Below, one piece after another: positions 1 through 7,398 of a stretch of 64,000 nucleotides of DNA. Source of the stretch: JACVRW01 sp963812415 (GTDB lineage: Bacteria > Actinomycetota > Thermoleophilia > Solirubrobacterales > Thermoleophilaceae); NCBI GenBank assembly GCA_963812415.1, contig CAWEVH010000002.1, forward strand, positions 1-64,000, written 5' to 3'. The position numbers and the translations under genes were made by a program. Under the pieces are notes generated by a model, which had not been told where the DNA came from, searched no databases, and was given only the letters and a program-made list of their open reading frames with translations. Numbering within the stretch: the first letter of the stretch is position 1; each line of letters opens with the position of its first letter.

Positions 1-1
1 C

Positions 2-1270
2 TATCCCGATCTCCACGGCGTCGCCCGCGGCAAGGACGTGCCGATCGCGGAGTTCGACCACGTCCTCGACCACGGCCTTCGCTTCTGCGCAGCCGTCATG
101 GGCACGGACCTGCGCCACACGCCCGTCGTGGGCGGCGGCGAGGGCTATCCCGATCTCATTGCCCGCCCCGACATGACGACCATGGCCGCGCTGCCGTGGG
201 AGCCGGAGGTGGCGAGCTGCCTGGCGGATCTCGAGCCGGCCGAGGGCGGCGCCCCCATCGCGGACCCGCGCGCGGCCGTGCGCCGGGCCACGGATGAGCT
301 CAGGGCGATCGGACTGGACCCGGTCGTCGGCCCCGAGCTCGAGTTCTTCCTGCTCCGACGCGATCCGGCCGCGACACACGGCATCCGGCGCCGCGTCGAC
401 CGGCCGAGCATGGTCTACACGGTCGGGCCCCAGGCGGACCCCGGCGGCGTCGTACGGGAGATGACCGAGGCGCTGGCGCAGCTCGGCTTGGAAGTGCTCG
501 CCTTCAACCACGAGTTCATGAACAGCCAGTACGAGATCAACCTGCGCCACACCGACGCGCTGCGGGCCGCCGATCGGGCGTTCCGCCTGAAAGCGGCCAT
601 CAAGGACATCGCGACGCGGCACGGGCTCGTCGCCACCTTCATCGGCAAGCCCTTCAACGACCAGGGTGGCTCGGGCACACATCTCCACGTCTCGGCGAAT
701 CGGGACGGGCGCAACGCGTTCGATGCGCCGGGCGGCGAGCACGGCGTGAGCGACGAGCTCCGCGGGTTCACCGCCGGCCTGCTCGCCCACGCCGCCGGGC
801 TGATGGCATTCCTGAACCCCACGATCAACGCCTACCGGCGCATCCGACCTGACTCGCTGGCGCCCACCCACGCGAACTGGGGCTGGGACAACCGGAGCAC
901 CTACATCCGCATCCCGGCGGAGCGCGGGGGCGCCACGCGCATCGAGATCCGGGTCGCCGACGGCGCCGCGAACCCGTACCTGGCGATCGCCGCAGTGCTT
1001 TCCGCGGGTGCCCACGGCCTACGGGATGGCCTTCGCCCGCCGCCTCCCGTCGAGGGCGACGCGTACCGGGCGGCCCGCGAGCTGATCGGCCGACCACTTC
1101 CCGCGTCGCTGGACGCGGCTCTCGACGCGCTGGAGAGCGACGAGGTCCTCTGCCGGGCGCTCGGCCCCGAGATCGTCGAGACGTTCCTCGCCGTCAAGCG
1201 CTTCGAGAGCGAGCGCCACCGCGCCTGGGTCTCGGACTGGGAGATCACCGAATACCTCCATCACCTGTGA
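2..1270 (+). CDS. glutamine synthetase family protein (left-truncated)
   Basis: ATP-dependent ligase of the glutamine synthetase fold, probably a gamma-glutamyl-amine or glutamine synthetase-like enzyme. The frame is open from base 2 and already encodes the family motif GVARGKDVP, so the true start lies before the window; the GTG at 38 is internal. Visible landmarks are the metal-binding glutamate motif ELEFF, FMNSQYEINLRHTDAL, the glycine- and histidine-rich GGSGTHLHVS, NPTINAYRRI, and the C-terminal substrate/ATP segment RIEIRVADGAANPYLA. About 422 residues are visible, a little short of a full family member. No adenylylation-site tyrosine motif of classical GlnA is evident, which favours the PuuA-like or 'type III-like' branch, but the substrate cannot be fixed from sequence. 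The stop overlaps the next start (GTGA), so the two are probably cotranscribed. Confidence 0.9.
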   Translation, partial: YPDLHGVARGKDVPIAEFDHVLDHGLRFCAAVMGTDLRHTPVVGGGEGYPDLIARPDMTTMAALPWEPEVASCLADLEPAEGGAPIADPRAAVRRATDELRAIGLDPVVGPELEFFLLRRDPAATHGIRRRVDRPSMVYTVGPQADPGGVVREMTEALAQLGLEVLAFNHEFMNSQYEINLRHTDALRAADRAFRLKAAIKDIATRHGLVATFIGKPFNDQGGSGTHLHVSANRDGRNAFDAPGGEHGVSDELRGFTAGLLAHAAGLMAFLNPTINAYRRIRPDSLAPTHANWGWDNRSTYIRIPAERGGATRIEIRVADGAANPYLAIAAVLSAGAHGLRDGLRPPPPVEGDAYRAARELIGRPLPASLDAALDALESDEVLCRALGPEIVETFLAVKRFESERHRAWVSDWEITEYLHHL

Positions 1271-1698
1271 CGGCGAGCAGCAACGACGAACCAATGTGGG
1301 ATGAACGAATCAGCGTCGTTCAAGGGTTTGCGGATGCCATCACCGAGCGCGATCTCGAGCGGGCACTCGAGCTCTGCCACCCGGACATCGAGTTCTTCTC
1401 GATGCTGGCCGAGCTCGACGCCAGGCCCTACCGGGGCTTCGGCGGCATCCGCAGGTACTTCCGGGACGTCGATGCGACCTGGGACGAATGGCGGGTCGAG
1501 GTCGAGGACCTGCGCTCATCACATGACGGCCGTGTCGTGATCGTCATGTCCACTCACATGCGCGGCAAGGGCAGCCATCTGCCCTTCGCCCAACGCGTGG
1601 CGAACGTGTGGGAGTTCAAGGACGAGAAGCTGTGGCGGGCAACGCTGTACCGGGATCCGGCGGACGCGCTGCGCGCGATCGAAGCACGCAGGGGCTGA
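1267..1698 (+). CDS. NTF2/SnoaL-like small protein
   Basis: A 143-residue protein of the cone-shaped NTF2-like (SnoaL/ketosteroid isomerase) type. The ordinary pattern is visible: an N-terminal helix with F-A-D-A-I-T-E-R-D, then C-H-P-D-I-E-F (the usual 'hPDvef' strand after helix 1), a central Y-R-G segment followed by a helix, and beta strands ending in an amphipathic tail. Members bind small hydrophobic ligands and may be isomerases, hydrolases or non-catalytic. GTG 1267 overlaps the upstream stop by four bases; ATG 1294 is an alternative start that drops nine residues. The next gene is an epoxide hydrolase and a second NTF2-like gene lies beyond it, so a shared catabolic role is possible but is inference. 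Confidence 0.75.
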   Translation: MTASSNDEPMWDERISVVQGFADAITERDLERALELCHPDIEFFSMLAELDARPYRGFGGIRRYFRDVDATWDEWRVEVEDLRSSHDGRVVIVMSTHMRGKGSHLPFAQRVANVWEFKDEKLWRATLYRDPADALRAIEARRG

Positions 1699-1705
1699 GC
1701 CGCTC

Positions 1706-2867
1706 GTGAGCGATGAGCTGGCACCCTTCGCCGTCGACGTCGCCGGAGGCCGAGCTTCGGGACCTTCGAGAGCGCCTGCGGCGAACGCGCTGGCCGGAGG
1801 CCGAGACCGTCGACGACTGGTCCCAGGGCGTCCCGCTCGCCTACCTGAGGGAGCTCTGCGGCTACTGGGCGGAGGGGTACGACTGGCGGGCGACCGAGCG
1901 GCGGCTGAACGCCGTGCCGCAGTTCCGGACCGCGATCGACGGGCTCGGCATCCACTTCCTCCACGCCCGGTCGCCGCACCCGGATGCCCTGCCCCTGGTC
2001 ATCACCCACGGCTGGCCCGGGTCGGTCATCGAGTTCCTGAAGGTGATCGACCCGCTCACGGATCCCACCACGCACGGCGGTGATGCCGACGACGCGTTCC
2101 ACGTCGTGTGCCCCTCGCTGCCCGGCTACGGGTTCAGCGACAAGCCGGATCGGCCCGGCTGGGGCATCGACCGGATCGCCGGCGCCTGGGCGCAGCTGAT
2201 GGCGCGGCTGGGCTACGAGCGCTACGGAACACAGGGCGGCGACTGGGGCACGAGCATCAGCGCGACCCTCGCCCAGCGCGATCCCGACCACATCGTCGGG
2301 ATCCACCTGACCCCGCCGCTCGCGCCGCCCGACCCCGCCACCTTCGACAACCTCACCGAGCGAGAACGGGCGGCGCTCGCATCCCTCGAGCACGCCGCTG
2401 AGTGGGACTCCGGCTACTCCCGGGTGCACGCCACCCGGCCCCAGACGATCGGCTACGGCCTGGCCGACTCGCCCGCTGCCCTGTGCGCCTGGATCATCGA
2501 GAAGTTCTGGGCCTGGACGGACTGCGACGGGCATCCCGAGAACGCCCTCACGCGCGACGAGTTGCTCGACAACCTCATGCTCTACTGGCTCCCCCGTAGC
2601 GGCGCCTCGTCCGCGCGCCTCTACTGGGAGAGCATCCGCCAGGTGGACGAGTGGATCTCCGGCTCGGTGACGGAGGCGATCGACGTGCCCGCGGGCTGCT
2701 CGATCTTCGCGAAGGAAATCCAGCGCCCGTCACGCCGCTGGGCGGAGAAGCGCTTCACCGACATCCGCCACTGGAACGAGCTCGACAGGGGCGGCCACTT
2801 CGCGGCGTTCGAGCAACCGGAACTGTTCGTGCGAGAGGTCCGCGACGTGTTCCGGCAGCTTCGCTGA
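1706..2867 (+). CDS. epoxide hydrolase (EHN domain), N-terminal frameshift
   Basis: Alpha/beta-hydrolase epoxide hydrolase with the N-terminal EHN domain. From the intact frame (ATG 1713, 384 residues) the oxyanion motif HGWPGS is at about residues 99-104, the nucleophile elbow GGDWGTS has Asp177, and the catalytic His is about residue 362 in GGHFAAFEQPE. The natural start is probably GTG 1706, eight bases after the upstream stop: that frame gives MSDELAPFAVDV, the canonical EHN beginning, and the other frame continues it with PEAELRDLRERLRRTRWPE. Dropping one base (G at about 1742) joins them, and 1706-2867 is a multiple of three plus one. Read from ATG 1713 the first ten residues look unlike the family. 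Action is likely cytosolic hydrolysis of an epoxide to a diol; substrate unknown. Confidence 0.85.
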
Positions 2868-2885
2868 ACGTCCGGGACAGGCCCG

Positions 2886-3263
2886 TCACTCGACGATCTT
2901 CCAGAAGGAATCCTTCCGGCTGATCTTGCCGTCGACGAACTCCAACAGGTCGCACCCTCGCACCTCGATGCGCTCGCCCGTTCGCCGGGTCCCCCTGATC
3001 GTCCACTCGGAGACGGCGCGGTCGCCGCAGGCCCAGTGGCGCTCGTCGCCGTAGTGGACGTCGGGTATCCCGTCGAGCCGGGACTGGATCCCCTCCCGCA
3101 CCTGCTGCTTGCCCACCAGCCGGCGTCCCCCCGGCCCGGGGCCGCGCGGCATGTCGAGGACGCAATCCTCGGCGAAGAAGGACATGATCGCGTCGACATC
3201 GTGCGCGTTGAACGCGTCGAGGAAGGCTTGGAGCAGCGGGGTGGCGATCTTCGTGCTGGCCAT
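2886..3263 (-). CDS. SnoaL-like nuclear transport factor 2 family protein
   Basis: A 125-residue NTF2-like protein on the opposite strand, convergent with the epoxide hydrolase. After MASTKIATPLLQAFLDAFNAHDVDAIMSFFAEDCV the classic helix-1, 'aHDvda..sffaeDcv' pattern is clear, followed by a conserved V-G-K-Q-Q-V helix, then W-x-I-R-G and C-D-L-L-E-F strands and a C-terminal D-G-K-I motif. I chose ATG 3263 because a GGAG Shine-Dalgarno lies about nine bases upstream; the open frame extends to 3344 but that extension is low-complexity Gly/Arg/Ala. The role may be lyase, isomerase or ligand binding; function is not known. Confidence 0.8.
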   Translation of the reverse strand: MASTKIATPLLQAFLDAFNAHDVDAIMSFFAEDCVLDMPRGPGPGGRRLVGKQQVREGIQSRLDGIPDVHYGDERHWACGDRAVSEWTIRGTRRTGERIEVRGCDLLEFVDGKISRKDSFWKIVE

Positions 3264-3373
3264 GGCTGCGTCTCCGGTCGGGGAGCCCGAGCCTCGCGCA
3301 CGGGCCCCCGGGGCGCAACCCCCGTGAGCGGTCTCACACACCACTGCGACGGCGCGGCTTAGGCTCGCCGACT

Positions 3374-3526
3374 ATGACAACCCTGGCTCAGCACACCACC
3401 CTCGCCGACCCGGTCGCGGTCCCCCAGATGAACGCCCAGGAGCGTCTGACGTTCATGATCTACGCGGTCCTCGGCGCCGTCCTCCTGACCTTCCTGCTCG
3501 CGACCTCCGCGTTCTGGCTGATCTGA
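3374..3526 (+). CDS. small single-pass membrane protein (50 aa)
   Basis: A short ORF beginning MTTLAQHTTLADPVAVPQ and ending in one hydrophobic segment of about 23 residues (around 28-50, FMIYAVLGAVLLTFLLATS) that carries the C-terminus. It has an N-terminal polar part of about 25 residues with several Gln, then N-A-Q-E-R before the membrane helix. There is no good Shine-Dalgarno, but a TAGGCT hexamer at 3360-3365 sits eight bases before the ATG, as expected of a leaderless transcript. Codon usage is high in G/C at third positions. I do not recognise a family. It lies between divergent and unrelated genes, so context gives no function. Confidence 0.5.
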   Translation: MTTLAQHTTLADPVAVPQMNAQERLTFMIYAVLGAVLLTFLLATSAFWLI

Positions 3527-3581
3527 TCTCGGGCGGGTGGAGGCCCGTTTCGCGGGCGCTGCGCGTCGTAGCATTGAGGCG

Positions 3582-3989
3582 ATGCGGCCCCAACCGCTGA
3601 TCGCCGTCCGGGACGTCGAGGCGACCAGCCGCTGGTATCAACGTCTGCTCGGCTGCGAGAGCGCGCACGGCGGCGCCGAGTACGAGCGACTGACGGTCGG
3701 GGGCGAGCTCGTGCTCCAGCTGCACGCCTGGGACGTCGAGCATCATCACGGAGCGATCGGCGATCCCGAGGCACGGCCGTACGGCAACGGCGTGCTGTTG
3801 TGGTTCGAGCTGGAGGACTTCGACGGCGCTGTGGAGCGCGCGGCGGAGCTGGGGGCGGAGATCGTGCTGGCTCCGCACCGAAACCCGCCGGAGGGCGAGC
3901 CCGGCGGACCCGCCCACCGCGAGATCTGGGTGCGCGACCCGGACGGCTACACGGTGGTACTGGCGAGCCCTGACGGCGAGGCCGCCTGA
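3582..3989 (+). CDS. VOC family (glyoxalase/bleomycin resistance-like) protein
   Basis: A single-module vicinal-oxygen-chelate protein of 135 residues. It starts RPQPLIAVRDVEATSRWYQRLLG, the usual beta strand plus 'v.d.....FY..lLG' helix, and ends with EIWVRDPDGYTVVLASP, the characteristic C-terminal 'D.DGn...l' strand. Metal-ligand candidates are in LQLHAWD with the HHH run around residue 48, and the terminal strand. ATG 3582 is preferred; the open frame begins at GTG 3537 but the added 15 residues are not family-like. Family members include glyoxalases, dioxygenases and antibiotic-binding proteins; this sequence does not tell which. Confidence 0.8.
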   Translation: MRPQPLIAVRDVEATSRWYQRLLGCESAHGGAEYERLTVGGELVLQLHAWDVEHHHGAIGDPEARPYGNGVLLWFELEDFDGAVERAAELGAEIVLAPHRNPPEGEPGGPAHREIWVRDPDGYTVVLASPDGEAA

Positions 3990-4000
3990 GCCGACGAGGC

Positions 4001-4393
4001 CTACGCCCGCGCCGCGCGCTCGTCGATCGCGGCGCGGAGGCGCCGGGCGGCCTCCGGCGCTTGCTGCTCGAGCGCCCACACGTCGCGCTTGAAGAAGGCC
4101 ATGACGCGCATCTCCGTCGTCGCGACGACCGTCGCCGTTCGACGACCCGAGGCCAGGACCGCGACCTCTCCGATGACCTCGCCCGGCCCGACGGAAGCGA
4201 GCCTCGCCCCATCCGCCGAAACCTCCGCCGACCCCTCCTCGACCAGGAAGAGCGCGTGGCCGAAGTCGCCCTCGGTCATCAACGTGTCACCCGCTGCGAA
4301 GGTGCGCTCGGCTGCGGCGGCCGCCACCGCATCGAGCTCTGCGTCGGGAATCCCGGCGAGGAAGGCATGGGTCGCGAGCCGTTGACGGTCCAT
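4001..4393 (-). CDS. stand-alone cyclic nucleotide-binding domain protein
   Basis: A 130-residue protein consisting of essentially one Crp/Fnr-type cNMP-binding domain with no helix-turn-helix. Typical beta-roll signatures are F-A-A-G-D-T-L-M-T-E-G-D (about residues 32-43), L-F-L-V-E-E-G-S-A-E-V, and the phosphate-binding cassette-like GEVIGEVAVLASGRRTATVVA (about 72-91). The cassette keeps G-E and the Arg-Thr-Ala-T pattern, so nucleotide binding is plausible. The C-terminal helix ends in R-A-A-I-D-E-R. Without a DNA-binding domain it could be a small sensor or partner of another protein; nothing in the neighbourhood identifies it. Confidence 0.8.
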   Translation of the reverse strand: MDRQRLATHAFLAGIPDAELDAVAAAAAERTFAAGDTLMTEGDFGHALFLVEEGSAEVSADGARLASVGPGEVIGEVAVLASGRRTATVVATTEMRVMAFFKRDVWALEQQAPEAARRLRAAIDERAARA

Positions 4394-4644
4394 CCGCCGG
4401 CCAACGTACCGGGCTCCGGCGCGAGGCTTGAAAACTTCTTGTGAACGACGATCCGGCTTGGCTTCAGCGCGGCGTGACCGGCGGCAGCAGCGCTTCGTCG
4501 AACAGCGGACAGTCGTCGAAGCGCTCGCAGCGCCATGGTCGCGGAGAGGTCGTGCTCCACGTAAGCGCCGACCCCGAGCGCGCCGATGACATCAGCGCGA
4601 TCGCGGTGCTCTTCGGGGCGGAGTGACCCGGGCATGATGTCCAC
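4394..4644 (+). other. 250-base gap with no assigned gene
   Basis: Short open frames exist on both strands (GTG 4441-4626 on plus; a minus frame ending at 4464 whose tail reads WRCERFDDCPLFDEALLPP). Neither has a clear start site or a recognisable domain, and each could be the complement of the other. The minus frame tail with two Cys looks more protein-like than chance but I cannot support a call. Confidence 0.3.
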
Positions 4645-5292
4645 ATGGTGGTGCGCTGGGCGCTGTTCGACCTGAACGGCACGCTGCTCGACCCGGGCGG
4701 CGTGGGCGCGCCGCTGGGCCTGTCGCGGGAGCAGTCGAGCGCCGCGCTCGACGACGCGATCCTCGGCGCGATGGCCGAGACGCTTTCGGGCGGCTACCGG
4801 CCCCTGCCCAAGCTTCTGCGGGCGGCGCTGTACCGGCGGGCCGGCACGGACAGCGGGCTCGACGAGGCGATGGAGCGCGCCCGGCACATGCCGCCCTTCC
4901 CCGACAGCGCCCCCGCCCTCGACCGCCTCCGGGCGGCCGGGATCGAGACCGGCGTGCTCACCAACAGCCCACGCGAAGTGGCCGAGGAGGCGCTCGAGGC
5001 AGCCGGGCTGCTGGCGCGACTCTCGCTCGTGGCCGGAACCGACGCGGTCGAGGCGTTCAAGCCCGATCCGCGCGTCTACCGGCTCGGCCTCGAGCGCACG
5101 GGCGCTCGCCCGCCGGAGGTGTGCATGATCGCCGCCCACTGGTGGGACCTCATGGGGGCGGCGCGCGTCGGCCTGCGCACGGGGTTCGTCGAACGCGAGG
5201 GGCGGGGTCGGATGCCGCTCTCCCCCGCCCCCGATTTCCAGTCGGCGGACCTCGAGGAGCTCGCCGAGCTTCTGGTCGCCGACGGCCTCTGA
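4645..5292 (+). CDS. HAD-superfamily hydrolase, haloacid dehalogenase-like
   Basis: HAD-fold hydrolase of 215 residues. Motif I is FDLNGTLLD (nucleophile Asp9), with Asn11 where phosphatases carry the second, acid/base Asp. Motif II is L-T-N-S (about 105-108), motif III Lys139 in FKPDPRVY, and motif IV Asp168 in HWWDLMGA. The lack of the second Asp in motif I and the H-W-W-D-L-x-G-A pattern are features of type II haloacid dehalogenases (which have D-x-Y-G-T) rather than phosphatases, so dehalogenase-type chemistry is the better guess; the substrate is unknown. A helical cap segment occupies about residues 20-90. The gene is isolated, between a gap and a convergent membrane protein gene. Confidence 0.8.
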   Translation: MVVRWALFDLNGTLLDPGGVGAPLGLSREQSSAALDDAILGAMAETLSGGYRPLPKLLRAALYRRAGTDSGLDEAMERARHMPPFPDSAPALDRLRAAGIETGVLTNSPREVAEEALEAAGLLARLSLVAGTDAVEAFKPDPRVYRLGLERTGARPPEVCMIAAHWWDLMGAARVGLRTGFVEREGRGRMPLSPAPDFQSADLEELAELLVADGL

Positions 5293-5305
5293 CCCACGAG
5301 TCGGC

Positions 5306-6226
5306 CTACCCCGCCGCAGGCGCGGGCACGTCGCTCGGGCGCCGCGTCCGGGCGGCCGCCACGAACACGAGCGCCAGCCCGGCCAGCGCCCAGGCCGCCA
5401 GCACCGCCACGTGGCCGCCGGCCGCCGCGCCATCGAAGAACCCGGTGCTGCGGAGCAGGTTGCCGCCCGCCCCGGGCGGCAGCAGCTGGCCGATCGCGCC
5501 CACAGGCTGCGGCAGCAGCTCCGGCGCCGAACCCACCCCCGAGAAGGGGTTCCCGATGAGGACCATCGCGAGCGCGCCGGCGATCGCCCCGCGCTCGCCG
5601 AACAGCGCGTGGAGGCCGGCCACGGTGGCGCCGATGGCGAGTACGGTCAGGCTGAGCACGGCCGCGTTCGCGAGCCAGTCGCCTCCGACCACGTCGAGCC
5701 ACCCCTGGATGATGGCCACGGCCACGAGGCCCGAGAGGAGCGACCCGGCGAGGAGCAGGCCGGTCTTCGACAGCGCGCTCGTGCCGAGCAGCGCGGCGGC
5801 GGCGCCCGTGAGGATGCCGGCGATCAGCAGCGGCAGCACGGTCGAGGGCAGCGCGGCGCCACGTGGGGCGGCGCGCACGTCCTCGACCGCAACTGCTCCG
5901 GCTTCACCGGCGGCCACTGTCAGCTGCTGGGCGACGGCGCCGCTGGCGGCCGAGGAGGTGAGCACGGTGAGGCCGGCAGGCGTGGCCACGAATGCGCCGT
6001 AGACGTCGCGGTCGTCGATCGCCGCGCGCGCGGCCGCCGCGTCGTCGTAGCGGCGCAGGTCGAACGCGTTCTCGCTCGCGCTCAGCCGCTTCTCGAGCGC
6101 CTGGGTCGCCGGAGCGGGGCCGGCGATGCCGATCGGAAGGTCGCGCGGTTCGAGCCGCGCGCTCGGCCAGGCGAACAGCGTGAGCACCACCGCGACGGCG
6201 AGCGGGATGGCGACGAGGGCTTTCAT
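5306..6226 (-). CDS. multi-pass membrane protein, ABC-2/YhgE-like
   Basis: A 306-residue membrane protein. One helix near the N-terminus (about 3-19) is followed by an exported region of about 105 residues, then about five helices (near 128-150, 157-178, 188-210, 214-226 and 278-296) and a short basic tail. This one-helix, large-loop, multi-helix plan is that of ABC-2 type permeases and YhgE/DUF3533 membrane proteins. ATG 6226 has a textbook Shine-Dalgarno (AGGAGG, five bases upstream), although the frame is open to 6526. No ATPase gene lies beside it, so a transporter role is uncertain. It is convergent with the HAD gene. Confidence 0.65.
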   Translation of the reverse strand: MKALVAIPLAVAVVLTLFAWPSARLEPRDLPIGIAGPAPATQALEKRLSASENAFDLRRYDDAAAARAAIDDRDVYGAFVATPAGLTVLTSSAASGAVAQQLTVAAGEAGAVAVEDVRAAPRGAALPSTVLPLLIAGILTGAAAALLGTSALSKTGLLLAGSLLSGLVAVAIIQGWLDVVGGDWLANAAVLSLTVLAIGATVAGLHALFGERGAIAGALAMVLIGNPFSGVGSAPELLPQPVGAIGQLLPPGAGGNLLRSTGFFDGAAAGGHVAVLAAWALAGLALVFVAAARTRRPSDVPAPAAG

Positions 6227-6299
6227 CGGTGCCTCCTGTGCGGTTCGAGGGGGGGACAACTGGGCAACGAAGCGGCGGAACATCGCCGCCGTGGTCCAG

Positions 6300-6492
6300 T
6301 CCGCGAGCACGCGCATGCGCCGCGCCGCGCACGGCAGTTGGAGCAGATGGTACGCCCGCGGGACGTGGCCGCTCAGCTCTTCGTGAGCCCGAAGACCGTC
6401 GAGAACCACCTGCGCAAGGTGTTCATGAAGGTCGGGGTGAGCTCGCGCGTGGAGCTCGCGCGCGCCCCGCCGGCGAGTTTGTGGCCGCCTAG
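6300..6492 (+). pseudogene. relic of a LuxR-type HTH regulator
   Basis: From about 6362 the plus strand encodes DVAAQLFVSPKTVENHL followed by RKVFMKVGVSSRVELARA, an unmistakable LuxR/GerE C-terminal helix-turn-helix (recognition helix S-P-K-T-V-E-x-H-L). The upstream part of the HTH (normally 'L-T-x-x-E-x-x-V-A-x-L-x-A-x-G') is degraded to QLEQMVRPR, and no sensor domain precedes it; the divergent membrane-protein gene starts at 6226. The tail reads AGEFVAA and stops at 6492 only after a one-base frame change near 6470. It therefore looks like a truncated, decaying regulator gene. Its stop overlaps the arginase-family stop on the other strand. Confidence 0.65.
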
Positions 6493-7374
6493 CCGCCCCA
6501 GCGCGCGCACGCGCCGGCCAGGCCATCCACGAAGCTCCCGAGCGTGGCGGTCTCGGCCTCCGCGTGCAACGGGTTGAGCTCGGTCACCGTCAGCGCCGCT
6601 CACGCGTGGATCGCCGAGCAGCACGGCGAGTGCCTCGAGGGCGGAGGTCAGGGGCACGCCGACGTTGCGCCCGGTGTTCTCCGAGAGCGGCGCGTCGACG
6701 AAGTCCACAACGTCGACGTCGAAGTGCACGGCGATCATCGTCCGCTCGTCCGGCAGCGCGGCGAGCGCGTCCCGGGCGGCCCTCGCGGGGTCGGCGGCCA
6801 GCGCCGCGACGTCGACCACCTTGAGCTGCTGGGCGGGCACCTGCTCGCGCTCCCAGCCGGTGGCCTGCGTGCGGTCGAACCCGAGCAGCACGATCTGCTC
6901 CGCCCGCAGCGAGCAGCGCTCGGCGATCTCGGGCACGCACCCGTCGAGGCCGAGCGCGTGACCGATGCCCATCCAGTCGAGCGCGCCATCGACCGTGCTC
7001 GACGGCACGTTCATGTCGGCGTGGAGGTCGAGATAGACGACCCCGGGGTCGCCGAGCGCGGCGATCGTTCCCAGCCCGACGGTGCAGTCCCCGCCCAGCA
7101 CGAGTGCGCGCTCGCCGTCGGCGACGCATGCTGCGACGGCATCCCTCACCTCGTCGATCGTGGCGGCGACGCCGGCCACGTTCTGCGCCCGGCGCGACTC
7201 GCGGTCGGGCGACCAGCGGCGCACCGGCAGGTCGCCGCGGTCGCGCGCGACGACCCCGGCCGCGTCGAGCCTGGCGAGGAGGCCGAGCTCACGCAGGCGC
7301 GCCGGGGCAAGCTCCTGCCCCGGCGCGTACGCGCCCTGGCTCGAGGGCGCGCCGATCAGACTGACGACCGGCAT
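6489..7374 (-). CDS. arginase/agmatinase family protein, C-terminal frameshift
   Basis: Ureohydrolase-fold enzyme. It opens PVVSLIGAPSSQGAYAPGQE and has the metal motifs LVLGGDCTVG, YLDLHADMN (Asp-x-His-x-Asp) and HFDVDVVDF (Asp-x-Asp). In the first motif the Mn-ligand His of arginases (G-G-D-H) is Cys. The frame as read runs on past the natural end, but skipping one base near 6597 gives ALTVTELNPLHAEAETATLG and a stop at 6489, which matches the family C-terminus (T-E-x-N-P); 886 bases is three times 295 plus one. Reactions in the family release urea from arginine, agmatine or guanidino acids, or formamide from formiminoglutamate; the substrate here is open. The stop overlaps the LuxR relic. 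Confidence 0.8.
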
Positions 7375-7398
7375 GCCCGAGCCAGGCTACGCCTCCTC

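Noticed and set aside
1554..2534. 326-residue minus-strand frame opposite the epoxide hydrolase
   Set aside because: Val/Arg/Pro/Gly-rich antisense of a gene with clear catalytic motifs.
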